NCBI GenBank assembly: GCA_030642845.1
Contig: DAOWMZ010000017.1
Location: forward strand, 1 to 13,310
DNA length: 13,310 nucleotides
Direction: 5' to 3'
Source: Candidatus Zixiibacteriota bacterium
Lineage (GTDB): Bacteria; Zixibacteria; MSB-5A5; GN15; FEB-12
Shown here one piece after another: positions 13,300 through 13,310 of the stretch. The notes under the pieces were generated by a model. It saw only the letters and a list, made by a program, of their open reading frames with translations. It searched no databases and was not told where the DNA came from. A program made the translations under genes and the position numbers. Position 1 is the first letter of the stretch. Every line of letters begins with the position of its first letter.

Positions 13300-13310
13300 T
13301 TGTGGCTGGC
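13300..13310. repeat. Probable start of another hairpin repeat, cut by the window edge
   Basis: The last eleven bases, TTGTGGCTGGC, are identical to 11826-11836, where the hairpin element begins. Only the first bases are visible, so identity of the whole element is an inference. Confidence 0.35.

Overview
This window reads as a chromosomal accessory or surface-function region from an uncultured, AT-leaning, Gram-negative-type bacterium. I infer a double membrane from TonB C-terminal domains, an RND/ABC-type membrane fusion protein and lipoprotein signals. The architecture of the large protease (gingipain-type C25 domain, thrombospondin-3 calcium repeats, dockerin-like C-terminus) and the abundant two-hairpin intergenic repeats would fit the FCB group, for example candidate phylum Zixibacteria. 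That placement rests on gene style only, and no rRNA or marker gene is present to confirm it.

Layout. Positions 1-3413 (minus strand) hold a MacAB-like export operon: a membrane fusion protein (2073-3413), an FtsX/MacB-type permease (626-1849) and the start of a second permease running off the left edge (1-591, or 1-633 if its original start is counted). The second permease has an in-frame TAA at codon 6 of its apparent original reading frame. A 158-bp element with 13-bp terminal inverted repeats (1893-2050) separates the fusion protein from the permeases. No ATPase gene is visible in the window. Positions 3414-3808 are the promoter region for a divergent, strongly signalled gene, a secreted 889-residue C25 cysteine protease (3809-6478) closed by a clear intrinsic terminator.

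Positions 6541-7242 hold a four-helix membrane protein of unknown function (6695-7054, minus) bracketed by two 76-bp direct repeats made of paired hairpins. Positions 7243-8494 (minus) hold two TonB_C proteins: a soluble periplasmic one with two domains, and a lipoprotein with one. Divergent from these is a short beta-carbonic-anhydrase-like protein with all zinc and Asp/Arg dyad residues (8630-9136). It converges across another double-hairpin repeat on a two-gene unit (minus): a CBS-pair protein (10851-11375) followed by a DASS/SLC13-type anion transporter (9276-10808) whose canonical SNT motifs are altered.

On the plus strand at the right are a 60-residue zinc-ribbon protein (11573-11755), a 466-bp gene-poor stretch with hairpin repeats and a palindromic promoter candidate, and a beta-propeller lipoprotein (12243-13283). 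A further copy of the hairpin repeat appears to begin at the right edge.

How it fits together. Most products act in or outside the envelope: exporter, secreted calcium-dependent protease, TonB-like periplasmic proteins, surface propeller, anion uptake. I see no convincing complete novel system such as a defence island or a CRISPR. The points most worth checking are the early stop in the second permease, the hairpin-repeat families that bracket genes, the motif-divergent DASS transporter with its CBS partner, and the anchorless tandem TonB_C proteins.
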